Origin: Didymodactylos carnosus
Lineage: Eukaryota > Rotifera > Eurotatoria > Philodinida > Philodinidae
DNA length: 22,866 nucleotides
Assembly (NCBI GenBank): GCA_905250885.1
Contig: CAJNOQ010002740.1
Location: forward strand, 1-22,866
Direction: 5' to 3'
This document shows positions 1 to 10,065 of the stretch, piece by piece; positions within the stretch are counted from its first letter, which is position 1; each line of letters begins with the position of its first letter. The translations under genes were made by a program, and so were the position numbers. The notes below the pieces were generated by a model. That model was given only the letters and a program-made list of their open reading frames with translations, was not told where the DNA came from and searched no databases.

Positions 1-263
1 GATGTATTTTTATAATTGAAATAAACATTTATTTGATTCAGGTATTCATGATTAAGCCTTATTTGAGTACAAGAGAATCAATCCATAAAACTGAGATTAT
101 ATGACAATATTATATTAATATAAGGAATAATGTCAAATAACAGAAACACATAGTTAATAAGAAAGCGATGGCATTCGTGATTTAAAAATAAAATACATTG
201 TAAGTTGTAACAAGAGAGAGTGTGTCATGTGAAGTGACTTTTTATTCGAAAGACATGTGGTAG
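1..263 (+). repeat. Dispersed repeat, copy R1 (left-edge truncated)
   Basis: This is the first of three near-identical copies. It begins at the window edge with GATGTATTTTTATAATTG and matches 7265 onward (R2) and 7841 onward (R3). Similarity to R3 continues through AAGAAAGCGATGGCATTC and AAATACATTGTA. It resumes with CGAAAGACATGTGGTAG (247-263), which pairs with 8588-8603 beyond an apparent insertion in R3. It has no long open frame. R2 and R3 carry about 110 bp of extra shared sequence upstream, so R1 probably extends off the window. The nature of the repeat is unknown; an untranslated region of a duplicated gene or a mobile-element end are both possible. Confidence 0.9.
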
Positions 264-1147
264 TACCTAAGTGATTTGGTTAGATTTGAATATGATATTT
301 GTTGCAACATCTGCTTTTTTCAACGATACTTAGTCGAAAAGCGGTCTGCAGCCTGAACTAGTTCTGATCTATTTCATATGCAGTATGTAAAGTTACATAT
401 AAGATGCTATTTTTTAGTTCGACATATTTTTTAATAAAATATCATAGCCTAGACTTCGAACACTACCGGCACATATTTCAGTGTTAACAGTAAATTTTTG
501 CTGATGCCTAGACTAAGTTATATTTCAAGTATGTAATGATTATTTCTTCAAAGGTAATTTCAGATACTCTACAAACGAGATAGACCACAACTTGTTCAAA
601 CTGTGAGCAGACTATCGTGTCTTTCGATATAAAAAGCTCGATAAACAGTTAAATAAGAAAGTTCGTTTTAACAATAAAAAGTGAAACAGGACTTCTGAAT
701 CGAATTTTCTGAACAGTTGAGAAATAATCTGATGAACAAACATGTGAAAACAAATTGTTTGCCTCAATCGAAAATCGGCGTGTATAGTGTTTTGGGACTC
801 TGTTAGTTAAAATCATTTATGCGAATTGCAAGTGTATGTTAGATGTATCGATAACACAGTGGTTACTATTTTTATCCTAACATCAGATGATTTAATGTTC
901 AGTTGTGTGTCAAGACATATATTTCTTCTCACGTGTTTATTCATCAGCTTATCGTCCTGTCTCAGCCGTATAAAAATTCAATGCCAGTTTAGAAAGATAA
1001 TTGACACATCAAACCTTTTTTCATAGTGCTCATTCAAGTATCGGTTGTTGAAGATACTGATTTTGTGTATCGTAGAAAAATATATAGAATTACATTTCGA
1101 CCGTTTATGATTCAGTTTTTCATATCTTAGTTTAGTCGTTTACTGTG
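264..1147. other. Upstream intergenic region of the membrane-protein gene
   Basis: AT-rich sequence with no convincing coding frame. The open frame at 826-1026 has no ATG start and biased hydrophobic composition typical of AT-rich noncoding DNA. The promoter and 5' UTR of the gene starting at 1148 should lie here, but I see no distinctive core promoter element. Confidence 0.5.
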
Positions 1148-3783
1148 ATGTGGATCATTCGGTTATTTTACATTATTCTTCTAATAACGTTCGTCGAACC
1201 AGCTCATTTTAATGGCGGTGCAATAACATTTCGACCGGTAAACGCATCGGCAACCGGCAGCGTAGTATCACTCATTATTACACAAACTTATGATTGGACG
1301 TACCCACTCGTTAATTGCGATAATACTATGATAGCAGCACAAACTCTATTAACTTATTCTGGGATGTCTAGTTATCAGTTAGTTTGTATAGCAAATTGCA
1401 ATACATCAAGTGGCTACACAACACTAATGGTTCAATCTCCTTGTACGGATTTTAGTGTATATCTACAAACAACAATTGGTCAACGTTCTGACATTGTTAA
1501 TTTAGAATCGACTGATCATTTTACCGTTGCATTTCAGAGTAGTGCTTACTATGCATTGAGTTTATACTCTGCTCCAGTATTGAGCTGGAGTATAGCTTGT
1601 ACAATTAACGTTTTATTACGACCAGATGGAACGATAAATACATCACCGACAGCCAATATAGTATCATACATTAATATTCCATTGAATATATTTTACACTT
1701 TTCAAATTCCAGTGGCCGACGAAGATGATGATGATGTACGATGTCGATTCTCGACTAGTACAGGCGGTGTTGACGAATGTGGGCATGTTTGTTATCCGGC
1801 TGCGCTACCAACCGGCACAGTATTATATCCAAACTGTACACTGGTGATTAAAGGAAAGAATCTTTACGATTATTATGCCGTGGCAATACAGGTAACCTTT
1901 CTCTTTTCCTTACAAAATCCCTGAACAGGATCGACGAACTTTTGTGTATTTTTTCTATCGATAAAAAGATATTTTCTGATCGCTGCTTTCAAATGACAAG
2001 AAACGTAGATTACTACAGTTCCATATTTCAAAATTATCTTGAAAACAAGCGCAAGAATGCGTTTATGACATTTTCTGAATGCATTCCGCTCCCATGTTTT
2101 ATTTAGGTTGAAGATTATTTGGATTCGACATCAACAACTGCGTTTAGTTCCGTACCCGTGCAATTTTTAGTGTATGTGATTCAAGAACCATCGTGTCCTT
2201 CGCCGACTGTCTTCAGCTCATTTACAACAGATGCTTGTATTAGTGTACAAGTTGGTCAAACATTAGTGATTCCACTATTTGCTGAGAGTTATTGTTCGAC
2301 CGCGGATATTACTGATATTGGTACATTGTCGTTTCCAATTGTATTAAAAGGTTCATTTATTCAATTAAATTCAACTGTATGGACAGTTAATTTAACGTAT
2401 ACGCCAACGGCCAGTGAAATTGGACTACAAATACTCTGCGCAATTGCTATTGACACGTAAATATCATACTTCTCTTGTGAGCATCATTATTGTGTTTCAT
2501 TTTAAGTGCTTATACACAATCCAGCCAATACTGTCTCACATTTATAATTGGAGATACAAATTCACTTTATTGTCAAGCAGATACAACTTCAACGTTAGTG
2601 TTCCATTCATTTCATAAATCGACTATTCATTTATATCTTTTTGCTTTAGATTGACTACGAGCACGAGCACAAGCACGTAAGTTTGAAAAAAACAAATTTT
2701 AAAAAGTAAAAAACAAATGTTTATTCTAAATACAGTGAAACTACTACATCAACAAGTACCACATCTACAAGTACTACATCGACAAGTACCACATTGACAA
2801 GTACCACATCAACAAGCCCGATACCACAAGGTTACCGCAAAAGTAATTACATTAAAAATAATTATAAGAAGATGAATTTTATTTTAGGTTCTACTGACAG
2901 TGTCAATTTGGCATTGCTGCTTGGCTTACTTCTTCCCTTACTGGCTTTATTAGCTCTGTGTTGTTGTGGCTTGTATTGTTTATTTAAATACTGCTGGTAA
3001 GTCTCTTAGCAGAAAAGCATCAGTTATGAAAAGGCTTTTTACAGGGATCCGTCAAGGTTGCGTCGATTGCGACATAAAAACGAAGAAGACAATAGATTGT
3101 ATCGAAGTCAGTACATTAGTAATAAGCGAGCACATTCGATTGATTCGTTAGCCTCTGGTTCATTATCACCATTTGAATCCAATTCAACCGTATCGACATC
3201 TCTTTGGACGAGTGCGCTCACCTATCCATCGACTCCTAACTGGAATTATTCTGGACAATCGAAACCTACACGTGATTCTATTCCTCTCACACCTCATCAT
3301 CAGAGTACACAGTTACCAAACGCCCCATATAACAGTTCGATTCTACGACGTGCTTTTTCTCAACAACAACCGCGGTTGTCAAATGCAGAAGCTCCTACTT
3401 CAATCTTAGAACGTGCTCACTCTCAACAACAAAAGCGGTTGTCCAACGTAGGATCTCCTACTTCAATCTTAGAACGTGCTCACTCTCAACAACAAAAGCG
3501 GTTGTCCAACGTAGGATCTCCTACTTCAGTCCTAGAACGTGCTCACTCTCAACAACAAAAGCGGTTGTCCAACATAGGATCTCCTACTTCAATCTTAGAA
3601 CGTGCTCACTCTCAACAACAAAAGCGGTTGTCCAACATAGAATCTCCTACTTCAATCTTAGAACGTGCTCACTCTCAACAACTGAGCCGCATCACATCGC
3701 CAAATAGAACTGAAAATGATTCGATTTTATCAAGCGCTTACTCGCAACAAGTGAGAAAGAGTACAACAAAAATAGCATGGTGA
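1148..3783 (+). CDS. Type I transmembrane protein, mucin-like stalk and repeat tail (7 exons)
   Basis: Exons are 1148-1891, 2107-2456, 2507-2593, 2650-2676, 2736-2830, 2888-2996 and 3045-3783, giving 2151 nt and 716 residues. All six introns are GT-AG and the frame closes exactly, which strongly supports the model. The start is ATG at 1148; the GTG just before it is not a eukaryotic start. Residues 1-19 are a signal peptide (MWIIRLFYIILLITFVEPA), followed by HFNGG. The ectodomain to about residue 390 has scattered Cys and N-glycosylation motifs. Residues about 391-431 are a Thr/Ser stalk spread over three exons. The membrane span is about 442-464, ending in a CCC cluster followed by KYCW. The tail (about 468-716) is basic and contains six 21-residue repeats. 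The HFNGG start resembles the HFRGG start of uncharacterised invertebrate surface proteins (from memory). The likely role is surface adhesion or receptor; the ligand is unknown. Confidence 0.87.
2736..2815 (+). repeat. Short coding repeats of the Ser/Thr stalk
   Basis: Imperfect 15-nt units of the form ACATCAACAAGTACC are repeated about five times in frame inside exon 5. They encode T-S-T-S-T runs expected to be densely O-glycosylated. The same S/T composition begins in exons 3 and 4, so the stalk is assembled from small exons and its length could vary by unit gain or loss. Confidence 0.85.
3331..3714 (+). repeat. 63-bp in-frame tandem repeat in the cytoplasmic tail
   Basis: Six consecutive 63-bp units (3331, 3394, 3457, 3520, 3583, 3646) encode 21-residue repeats, residues about 567-692. 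A shorter degenerate unit (NDSILSSAYSQQVRK) follows at 3715. The central four units are almost identical and centre on SILERAHSQQQKRLSN; the outer ones have diverged. Each unit holds an R-x-x-S site (RAHS) and a K-R-x-S site (KRLS), the form favoured by basophilic kinases such as PKA or CaMK. That function is inferred from the motif only. Confidence 0.95.
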
Positions 3784-3784
3784 A

Positions 3785-3842
3785 AATAAAACGTTTTGAC
3801 AAATTCTGTGTTTTTTCGAATGAAATGGTCAGTATAAATAAA
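3785..3842 (+). promoter_or_regulatory. Polyadenylation signals of the membrane-protein gene
   Basis: AATAAA occurs at 3785-3790, directly after the stop codon, and again at 3837-3842. The second, about 55 nt after the stop, is the more likely working signal; if so the 3' UTR is very short. Confidence 0.6.
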
Positions 3843-5158
3843 GCGTACCGGAGATATACAGAAAGATCTAAGATGTTCCATTTATTAATCTTCTCGTAGG
3901 TAGCTATATGTATTATCATTTGGTAAAAGTATCTTTTTATCGTCTGATAGATACAAGAAAGACGTTTCCGAAAAAGTATTTTGATTTCTATTTGGTTTTA
4001 GCAGACATAATCAATTTTAAATAAAAGGCTCCAAATAGGATCTTAAAATTTTTTTACAGATCTCTCACTGTTATTTGACATTTTTTTAGTGTTAGTACTA
4101 GAAAGCTCTATAATTTTCGTATGTAATCGATAAAAAGTCGAAGCTTCATTAGCACCTTTTGTTTCAGAAATATATTCGTCCAGTAATCCTATAATCATAG
4201 ATAGATCCAACCTGTTGAGTAAAAAGGAATCTTGGTTATTTTAAGAAGAAAGTAGTGCTTTAATCATTTCAAGAAATAGAAACCTCCATTTCGTACAGTT
4301 CACTGTCCTCTGTTTCTGGTAAAAAAAATGAGAAAATTTGAGTAATATTTTACGACTTGGGAAGGAATATTCGATGCGTGACGGACGTGACAGGAAAAGG
4401 CTCTAAATTGCGAGTACATCCAATTAATCGCTAATTTCAGGCGAAACTAATTGAGCAAATGGAAACTGTCTAGAGCGAACATTTTAGAGAAGCTTGCGAG
4501 CTATCTAATATTAAAAGAAATTTTCTTCCAGAGTCTTTCCCTCGCTTATAAATGTCAATAAATAAATGTGACGGTGTGACACACTTTTTGTCAGTAAATT
4601 TTCAGGCACTTACTGTCGTCCAAAAAACTTGATTTTTATATTTGCCAAATGTTTGATGATATTCTATCCCATTTATGTGAAAAATAAAGTTGAAAAAAGT
4701 TTTTTCAGGCTTTTCAACTTGACTAGAACCTTGAAATATCGAAAGGGCATGAGTTTTGTTCCTAAAGTCGAATTGTCCGAAAAAAATTTGGCAGAGAATT
4801 TAATTTTAGGCATAGACTCAATTAGGAACTGAAAATAATAAAAGAACAGATGATGTATCAGAAATGATACAATAACTAAGAAAAAGTCAGATATCAATAT
4901 AGACGACCATACCCTATGTATTTACCAAATCCGCCAAACTTTTACATTAATTCTAGCTGTAATAAAGTTTTAAATTTGACTGTGGTGAATTTCTGGATGG
5001 TGCCTGTAATGTGTGCTTGTTTGAATAAGCAAAGAAAGAAAAGAATTACGTGATCTGCGTCGGTGATCGATTTGTCAAAATGTTTAGACAACTTTTATCA
5101 AAGCGTATAACAAGTACTAGAGAAGTAGTTAGTTATACTGAACATCATCTTTCAATAG
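3843..5158. other. Intergenic, no gene seen
   Basis: AT-rich DNA with frequent A and T runs. Open frames on both strands are short and low in complexity. I found no protein-like frame, RNA gene or clear repeat structure. Confidence 0.5.
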
Positions 5159-5926
5159 TAACGGGTGTCCCAGAATAAATGACGGTTTCAGTATTTTTCG
5201 TTTATCTCTTTCAATTTTTATTATCGAGATTTGCGCAAAACACAACGAAAAGATGTTTATTTCGAAGATGAGGCTATGCATCAAAGTAGAATCAAAATGT
5301 ATGTTCTAGTGCCTATCTTTTCATGTATCAGATGTTGACTTTGAACTTATTTTTCTAATACAAGTGGCAGTTTTACCACAGTCTGCCAAAAAAACGGAAA
5401 ATTCCCACCTTTTCATCTTGTTACTGCAAAAAAAATGGAGGTATCGAACTTTCTCTGTTCGGATGTAACAGAAGAATTATTTTGCTTTAAGATAAGACAA
5501 ATCAGACCTCAAAATATTTGATTTTAATCAATTTAGAAAAGTTTTCTCAAATGCCACGAAACCTGCAGTTCGAAAACTGCGATTTTTGATAAAATCGATA
5601 TAAACAAAACCTTCTCGCTTAACCAGTTGCGACTATGACGAGTTTTAAACATAGCCAATTAATAGAGCTTTCAAGGACTACAAAACAGGCATCTTCTCTT
5701 ATTCTGTATCGCAAAATACAAAAAACTAGGACTGAAAAAATGTTTATTGGGTTTGAGAGTAATGGAAACTGGCGCTTTTCGTAGGCTCACATCTATATTA
5801 TTGTATTTATATGGTATATAAAAGAATGTTCAATATGCTTTTTTGTAGAGAATGAAACGATGAATCTTTTAAAAAGAAGCACAAATCTTGACAATACAAA
5901 TTGAAAGAGATAAACGAAAAATACTG
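5159..5926. mobile_element. Non-autonomous Tc1/mariner-like element, right end incomplete
   Basis: After a TA dinucleotide (5159-5160) the sequence begins ACGGGTGTCCCAG, a form typical of Tc1/mariner inverted ends. From 5189, CAGTATTTTTCGTTTATC and the following bases to about 5235 recur as an inverted copy at 5880-5926, with only a few mismatches over about 47 bp. The outermost 28 bp or so of the left end have no partner on the right, so the right terminus is lost or diverged. The interior has no transposase-like frame. The superfamily assignment rests only on the end sequence and the TA. Confidence 0.6.
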
Positions 5927-6001
5927 ATCTCTCTGAAAAATCTCTAGTTTTATTAGTTTGTCTTTCCTTTCCAGTGTCTTCAAAATTCTTTTGATACATA
6001 G

Positions 6002-6232
6002 TTGAATAGGACAAGGTGTTCTTTTAACAATGAAGCCGCTTGCCACATTTTCAATGATTTTCACACAGATGACAGCATCGCCGCGAATGCTCTGGAAAAA
6101 GTGATCCGTTTAAATGTTACCTCTAATGCACAAAACACTGGTGGTGACTCTAATTCAGCCGACCTTCGAAAACTAATCCAGTCAAGTTCAAATTCCAGCA
6201 CTGATACTTTAGACTCTATTTCATGTTTTTAA
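6002..6232 (+). CDS. Possible terminal exon, Ser-rich, unknown
   Basis: An open frame of 76 codons ends in TAA at 6230-6232 and follows a possible splice acceptor (ATACATAG ending at 6001). The first codon is TTG, so this would be an internal or last exon, not a start. The composition looks protein-like rather than AT-noise: a mixed first half (ACHIFNDFHTDDSIAANALE) and a Ser/Asn/Thr-rich second half ending SISCF. No upstream exon could be identified with confidence, because the preceding kilobase is the mariner-like element. It could be the remnant of a gene broken by that insertion. I do not recognise a family. Confidence 0.3.
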   Translation: MNRTRCSFNNEAACHIFNDFHTDDSIAANALEKVIRLNVTSNAQNTGGDSNSADLRKLIQSSSNSSTDTLDSISCF

Positions 6233-7152
6233 TCTTTTTAAAGTGTTTTCTACCAACTTTCTGCAATTTTAATTGTGAGAAAGTTACTAAAATCAAAAAT
6301 CAATTTTCCACGTAGGAGTTTCCTCGTTTTTCCCATATTGTGAGAAATTAAGCATATCTTTCGTAATTAAGATGGAAAAAGAGAGTGAAGGGCTATTTTC
6401 ATGATAAAAGCGGCTTATAATCAGATTTTATTCATGATCAGTTTCTGTTCTTTTCTAAATTTTGAGTATAAGTGCCGTGATATGAGCCAACTCAAATAAT
6501 CTTTTCTACAGTTTTGAAGACGTGAACTGTTAGTTTATTGCATGATAGTTTCATCCAATATCCATATATTCTGCAGTTCTCAGCGGACGCCGTTCCAGCT
6601 AAAATTCGAGAAAATAACGGTATAGCAGTAATACATTATAATGGCAGGACCCCTTCAGTCGTGCAATAAACTAATAGTCCATCTGAACACCTCTCATACT
6701 TTTTTGCCAGAATGATCTTACTATTCAGATTCTTTTGGTGGAAAAAATGGTTAGTCTGCAATTAAAAGTATGCTGTGCACATACATTTTCACATCTTTCA
6801 AGATAAGTGTTGAAGCGAAAAGAAAACTAGTTGGAAAAATGTACTTTTCTGGTTTAATCGTAAATATATTACTCCAGTGCATACATGAATAGTCGGATGC
6901 GGACCATTCCACATAACGGTTTCGATTTCGTTCGAACGTTTGCATGATTTCGATACGCTTGTGGAATTCATGGCACTTATGTACCCATAGAACTAGCTAA
7001 CCTCTTTTCCTAGCTTACGCAAAAGCAAGCAAATGACACACTGCAGACAGCATATGTCAGAGTAAAATGACTTTTTCTAAAGCGGCGTTCTTTGTAGATG
7101 TTAGAACAACCATGCATTTCATAAAAAATTTCAAAACCTCACAAATGTTGAC
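6233..7152. other. Intergenic, nothing firm
   Basis: One stretch on the plus strand (about 6532-6669) stays open for some 45 codons with varied composition (LQFSADAVPAKIRENNG), but it has no start or convincing splice sites and could be chance. Otherwise AT-rich and featureless. Confidence 0.4.
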
Positions 7153-7420
7153 CATTAAGTCTCGTTCGCACACTGTGTCAACAGATAAAAGCAGCATAAA
7201 CGACAAAAGGTGTTTCAAGTACATATATTTTGTTTGAAATACAAACTTTTTCTCTCTCATTTCTGATGTATTTTTATAATTGAAATAAACATTTATTTGA
7301 TTCAGGTATTCATGATTAAGCCTTATTTGAGTACAAGAGAATCAATCCATAAAACTGAGATTATATAACAATATTATATTAATATAAGGAATAATGTCGG
7401 GATAATTGATAAGAAAGCGA
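7153..7420 (+). repeat. Dispersed repeat, copy R2
   Basis: Starts with CATTAAGTCTCGTTCGCACA and shares about 245 bp with R3 (7729 onward) almost base for base. From 7265 it also matches R1 from position 1. After AATAATGTC it has a short deletion relative to R1, rejoins at AAGAAAGCGA (7411-7420) and then diverges. R2 and R3 are in direct orientation with a 576-bp offset. Confidence 0.9.
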
Positions 7421-7728
7421 CTTTTTTTACGCTTGGAAGGTATATTCAAGTATCTAATGACGAAAGCCGCAACTCTATATCTGTCGTCGTTCAGAAGTTA
7501 TGAAAAACATTATGTTGATCACATGATCTTAAATGGGTATGCCACGAACGGGCAAAGTAACCAGATGTCTTCAAAAGTTCATGTTCAGGACTAAAAGGAA
7601 GCAAAAAGATCAGATTCTGAAACATGAAACGAATGTAAGCTGAAAGCATGATCATGATGTCTAGATGTTCTTTAGCTATTCAAATTCGAAGAATGATACC
7701 GTATTAGAATACGTATTAGCACCTCGCA
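7421..7728. other. Spacer between repeat copies R2 and R3
   Basis: About 300 bp not shared with the other copies. The open frame at 7406-7594 straddles the edge of R2 and starts within the repeat, so it is not taken as a gene. Nothing else is recognisable. Confidence 0.4.
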
Positions 7729-8603
7729 CATTAAGTCTCTTTCGCACACTGTGTCAACAGATAAAAGCAGCATAAACGACAAAAGGTGTTTCAAGTACAT
7801 ATATTTTGTTTGAAATACAAACTTTTTCTCTCTCTTTTCTGATGTATTTTTATAATTGAAATAAACATTTATTTGATTCAGGTATTCATGATTAAGCCTT
7901 ATTTGAGTACAAGAGAATCAATCCATAAAACTGAGATTATATGACAATATTATATTAATATAAGGAAACAGAAACAAACAGTTAATAAGAAAGCGATGGC
8001 ATTCATGATTTAAAAATAAAATACATTGTAGGTTGTAATGAAGGAGAGTGTGTCGTGTGAAGTGGCTTTTCTGTTCAGTTCACTTTATTGACAAACAGTC
8101 ATGATCACATAGTAGCACAAGTTGAAAAAAGAAAAACACGACTAATACAGAAATGTAAGGCGAGCGACATATTCTGCTGTGCATCCATCCATATAACATA
8201 CTAAAAATAAAAATAGCAAGAAAAGAAGAAAACATAAATAAACAGTTCAAAATGAGGTTAGCGTTCACATGTAAAACATTGTAATGACCTTAAATACCTA
8301 GCATTGTAAAAGAGTACGCAAACCAACTTTAAAAACACTCGGATTAGAGGCATTCACTAAGGCCCGCAGTTGGTATGCTATTCCGGTCAACCGGAGTCTG
8401 TCAGAGGAAAGATGATTTTACTGTTTCGAATTCAGAGAAACGAACCAAGACGCAGGAATGTGGAGCCTATTACGTTCGGATGCTCTGGTGGTAGAAAGAC
8501 TGACAAGATTAGAAGAACTTAGCAAGGAGTAATTTTTAATTCAACGATAGCAGTTAACTAACCGCAAACAAAACCGTCCAGTTTTTTCGAAAGCCATGTG
8601 GTA
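7729..8603 (+). repeat. Dispersed repeat, copy R3, apparently split by an insertion
   Basis: The body (7729-8070) matches R2 and then R1, ending in GTGTCGTGTGAAGTGGCTTTT. In R1 the equivalent bases run straight on to TTCGAAAGACATGTGGTAG. In R3 the matching TTCGAAAGCCATGTGGTA appears only at 8586-8603. About 510 bp (8071-8585) therefore seem to have been inserted, and this segment has the features of a LINE 3' end on the minus strand. Confidence 0.75.
8071..8585 (-). mobile_element. 5'-truncated LINE 3' end inside R3
   Basis: On the minus strand, two overlapping frames (about 8525-8418, then about 8412 to the stop at 8298-8300) read like the far C-terminus of a non-LTR retrotransposon ORF2: NRLHIPASWF in the first, and ALVNASNPSVFKVGLRTLLQ in the second, matching the usual ending of the form LP..LVNA..L..FK..L. 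A frameshift lies between them. Downstream on that strand is an AATAAA (plus-strand TTTATT, 8084-8089) close to the junction at 8071. There is no obvious A-tail. The comparison of R1 with R3 shows both ends of the insertion. The family match is from memory of motif style, so the clade is not assigned. Confidence 0.5.
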
Positions 8604-8889
8604 ATAAGTACGTCTTCTCATTTTCTGCGGAATGGAAGGGAATAATATCGTCACTATTTGCGATAATAAGTTCCCATACGACAAAAATCGTTCGAATTTT
8701 TCACGACATATCGCTATTTTCTTAAAAGTCATCGATTATAGTGAGAAGTCGTCGATTTTGATTTTTTCAAAACGTCACTCTGGTCCACGACTACTATCCA
8801 TTTCAGAATATAGTGTCCTCCGATGTTCCTTGAATAACTTTTGAACAGGCTTGTGACTGTCAGAAATCAATGAAAACATAGTTTATTGA
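8604..8889. other. Intergenic, nothing firm
   Basis: Open frames overlap on both strands here (8632-8844 plus, 8541-8732 minus), but neither shows a recognisable domain and they shadow each other. No feature is claimed. Confidence 0.35.
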
Positions 8890-8906
8890 CAGGGGCGTAA
8901 CCAGAA
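8890..8906 (+). mobile_element. hAT-like terminal sequence, single end
   Basis: CAGGGGCGTAACCAGAA resembles the CAGGGGCG.A.CCAG ends of hAT-type DNA transposons (known from memory). I did not find its inverted partner elsewhere in the window, so the element is truncated or the match is coincidental. GC-richer sequence with repeated TTGGGCC/TGGGCCG follows. Confidence 0.35.
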
Positions 8907-8988
8907 TTTTTACACTCTTGGGCCATTTTCCATAGAGTCCAAAAACATCGTTGGGCCTACGTGGGCCGAACGTTTCCTGCTTGGGCAG

Positions 8989-9171
8989 GAACTTTTTTCA
9001 TCTGTTGCCAGTTCCGATACCATCATTTTCCGTCTTTCTTCGCACTACATGTCTGAAGGTACACATGTCATAGAAGTCGCTGCTCGCCTTCGATATAATG
9101 GCTCTTTAGTTATCTACGGTGGAGAACTGTCGATTGAACTGACACAATATGATCCTTCCGTGAATCTTTAA
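8989..9171 (+). pseudogene. Open coding-like fragment, unknown family
   Basis: The frame ending in TAA at 9169-9171 is open back to the hAT-like end at 8890, and looks protein-coding from about 8989, just after a possible splice acceptor (GCTTGGGCAG). It includes SSVASSDTIIFRLSSHYMSE and later VAARLRYNGSLVIYGGELS, alternating hydrophobic and polar residues like beta strands of an extracellular sandwich domain. There is no start codon in context and no following exon was found. It may be cargo or a broken exon next to a transposon end. I do not recognise the family, and a chance open frame is not excluded. Confidence 0.3.
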
Positions 9172-9784
9172 CTGCAGTATCCGACCGTTCGATGATATTA
9201 TAAAAGAGTGTTTCCTGAGTACTCATTACTTCAAATACAGGAATGACTAATGGTTGGGTTTTTCACTGCATTTCTACAAAAGACAGACGTGTACTTCTAG
9301 CTCGATTGTGGATCGTTTCTCATAAATTTTGTCCAACAATGTTAGTAGAATGCTTGAGCGGTAGAAAGCGTACGTAGAAGTGCTCTAAAAAAGGTGCGAC
9401 ATCTTCTGGCTGTGAGAGTGAGGGGTGTCTGTGTGTGTGTGCACAAAGGGTATTATTTGTTTTGAATAATCTTAACACTAGAAAATATTTTTTAATATTC
9501 AAATCATATTCTTCCATTTTCTGTATGTTAATCCAATAAAATAATACATGTGAATCATATCTTCTAATGCGTCTGTTTGATTAGATAAAGAACATCGTTC
9601 TTAATATTCTAAAGTTTTATGAGAATGTTGTAAAAACAACGACTAATTATCTTGATACTGATAACATCGACTAACGAAAGTATGTAAACGTGCAATTAGA
9701 AAATCATTTTTTATTGATTGTCATATATTATACTTATGAGAAAACCTCCCCAAATGTACTCTCGTGAAGAAAGAAAGAGAAAAA
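9172..9784. other. Intergenic, nothing firm
   Basis: Contains a short TG run near 9428-9441 and AT-rich sequence. No gene-like frame on either strand. Confidence 0.45.
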
Positions 9785-10065
9785 GGTACTCTACCAAACC
9801 TAAAAAAGGTTTAAACTTTTGTCACCATCTATATACATTTTTAAGGTTTCGTACAAACTATATACCGTTTTACTTAGCTAAATTCGTGACTGGGAAAAGC
9901 TTGGGAACACTGAGAAAACACTTTTTTTCGTGTTTTTACACAGATTTTTTCCAGTGATGGATTTAGGGTGCTGTACGAAATCTTAAAACGTAGTCTGATG
10001 AAACCTTAAAAAGATATGCAGATGGTGACAAAAGTTTAAACCCTTTTTACGTTCGGTAGAGTATC
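9785..10065. mobile_element. Foldback (MITE-like) element with 66-bp arms
   Basis: The left arm (9785-9850, GGTACTCTACCAAACCTAAA and on) is repeated in inverted form at 10000-10065 with several mismatches. The central AAACTTTTGTCACCATCT is shared exactly. The arms flank about 150 bp that includes a second inverted pair (TTTCGTAC near 9847 and GTACGAAA near 9973). There is no coding capacity. The open frame at 9718-9957 merely crosses the arm. Confidence 0.75.

Noticed and set aside
1145..1147. GTG as the start of the membrane-protein gene
   Set aside because: The gene is clearly eukaryotic with spliceosomal introns; the ATG at 1148 directly follows and gives a proper signal peptide.
2414..3151. 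Separate small open frames at 2414-2617, 2794-3000 and 2966-3151
   Set aside because: They are pieces of, or overlaps with, exons of the spliced gene. Joining the GT-AG exons gives one continuous frame that accounts for the coding parts.
3692..3919. Minus-strand open frame over the end of the membrane-protein gene
   Set aside because: It is a hydrophobic, AT-driven shadow of exon 7 and its 3' flank, with no domain.
9428..9441. TG-rich stretch, considered as telomere-like repeat
   Set aside because: It is a short TG dinucleotide run without a telomeric hexamer array.
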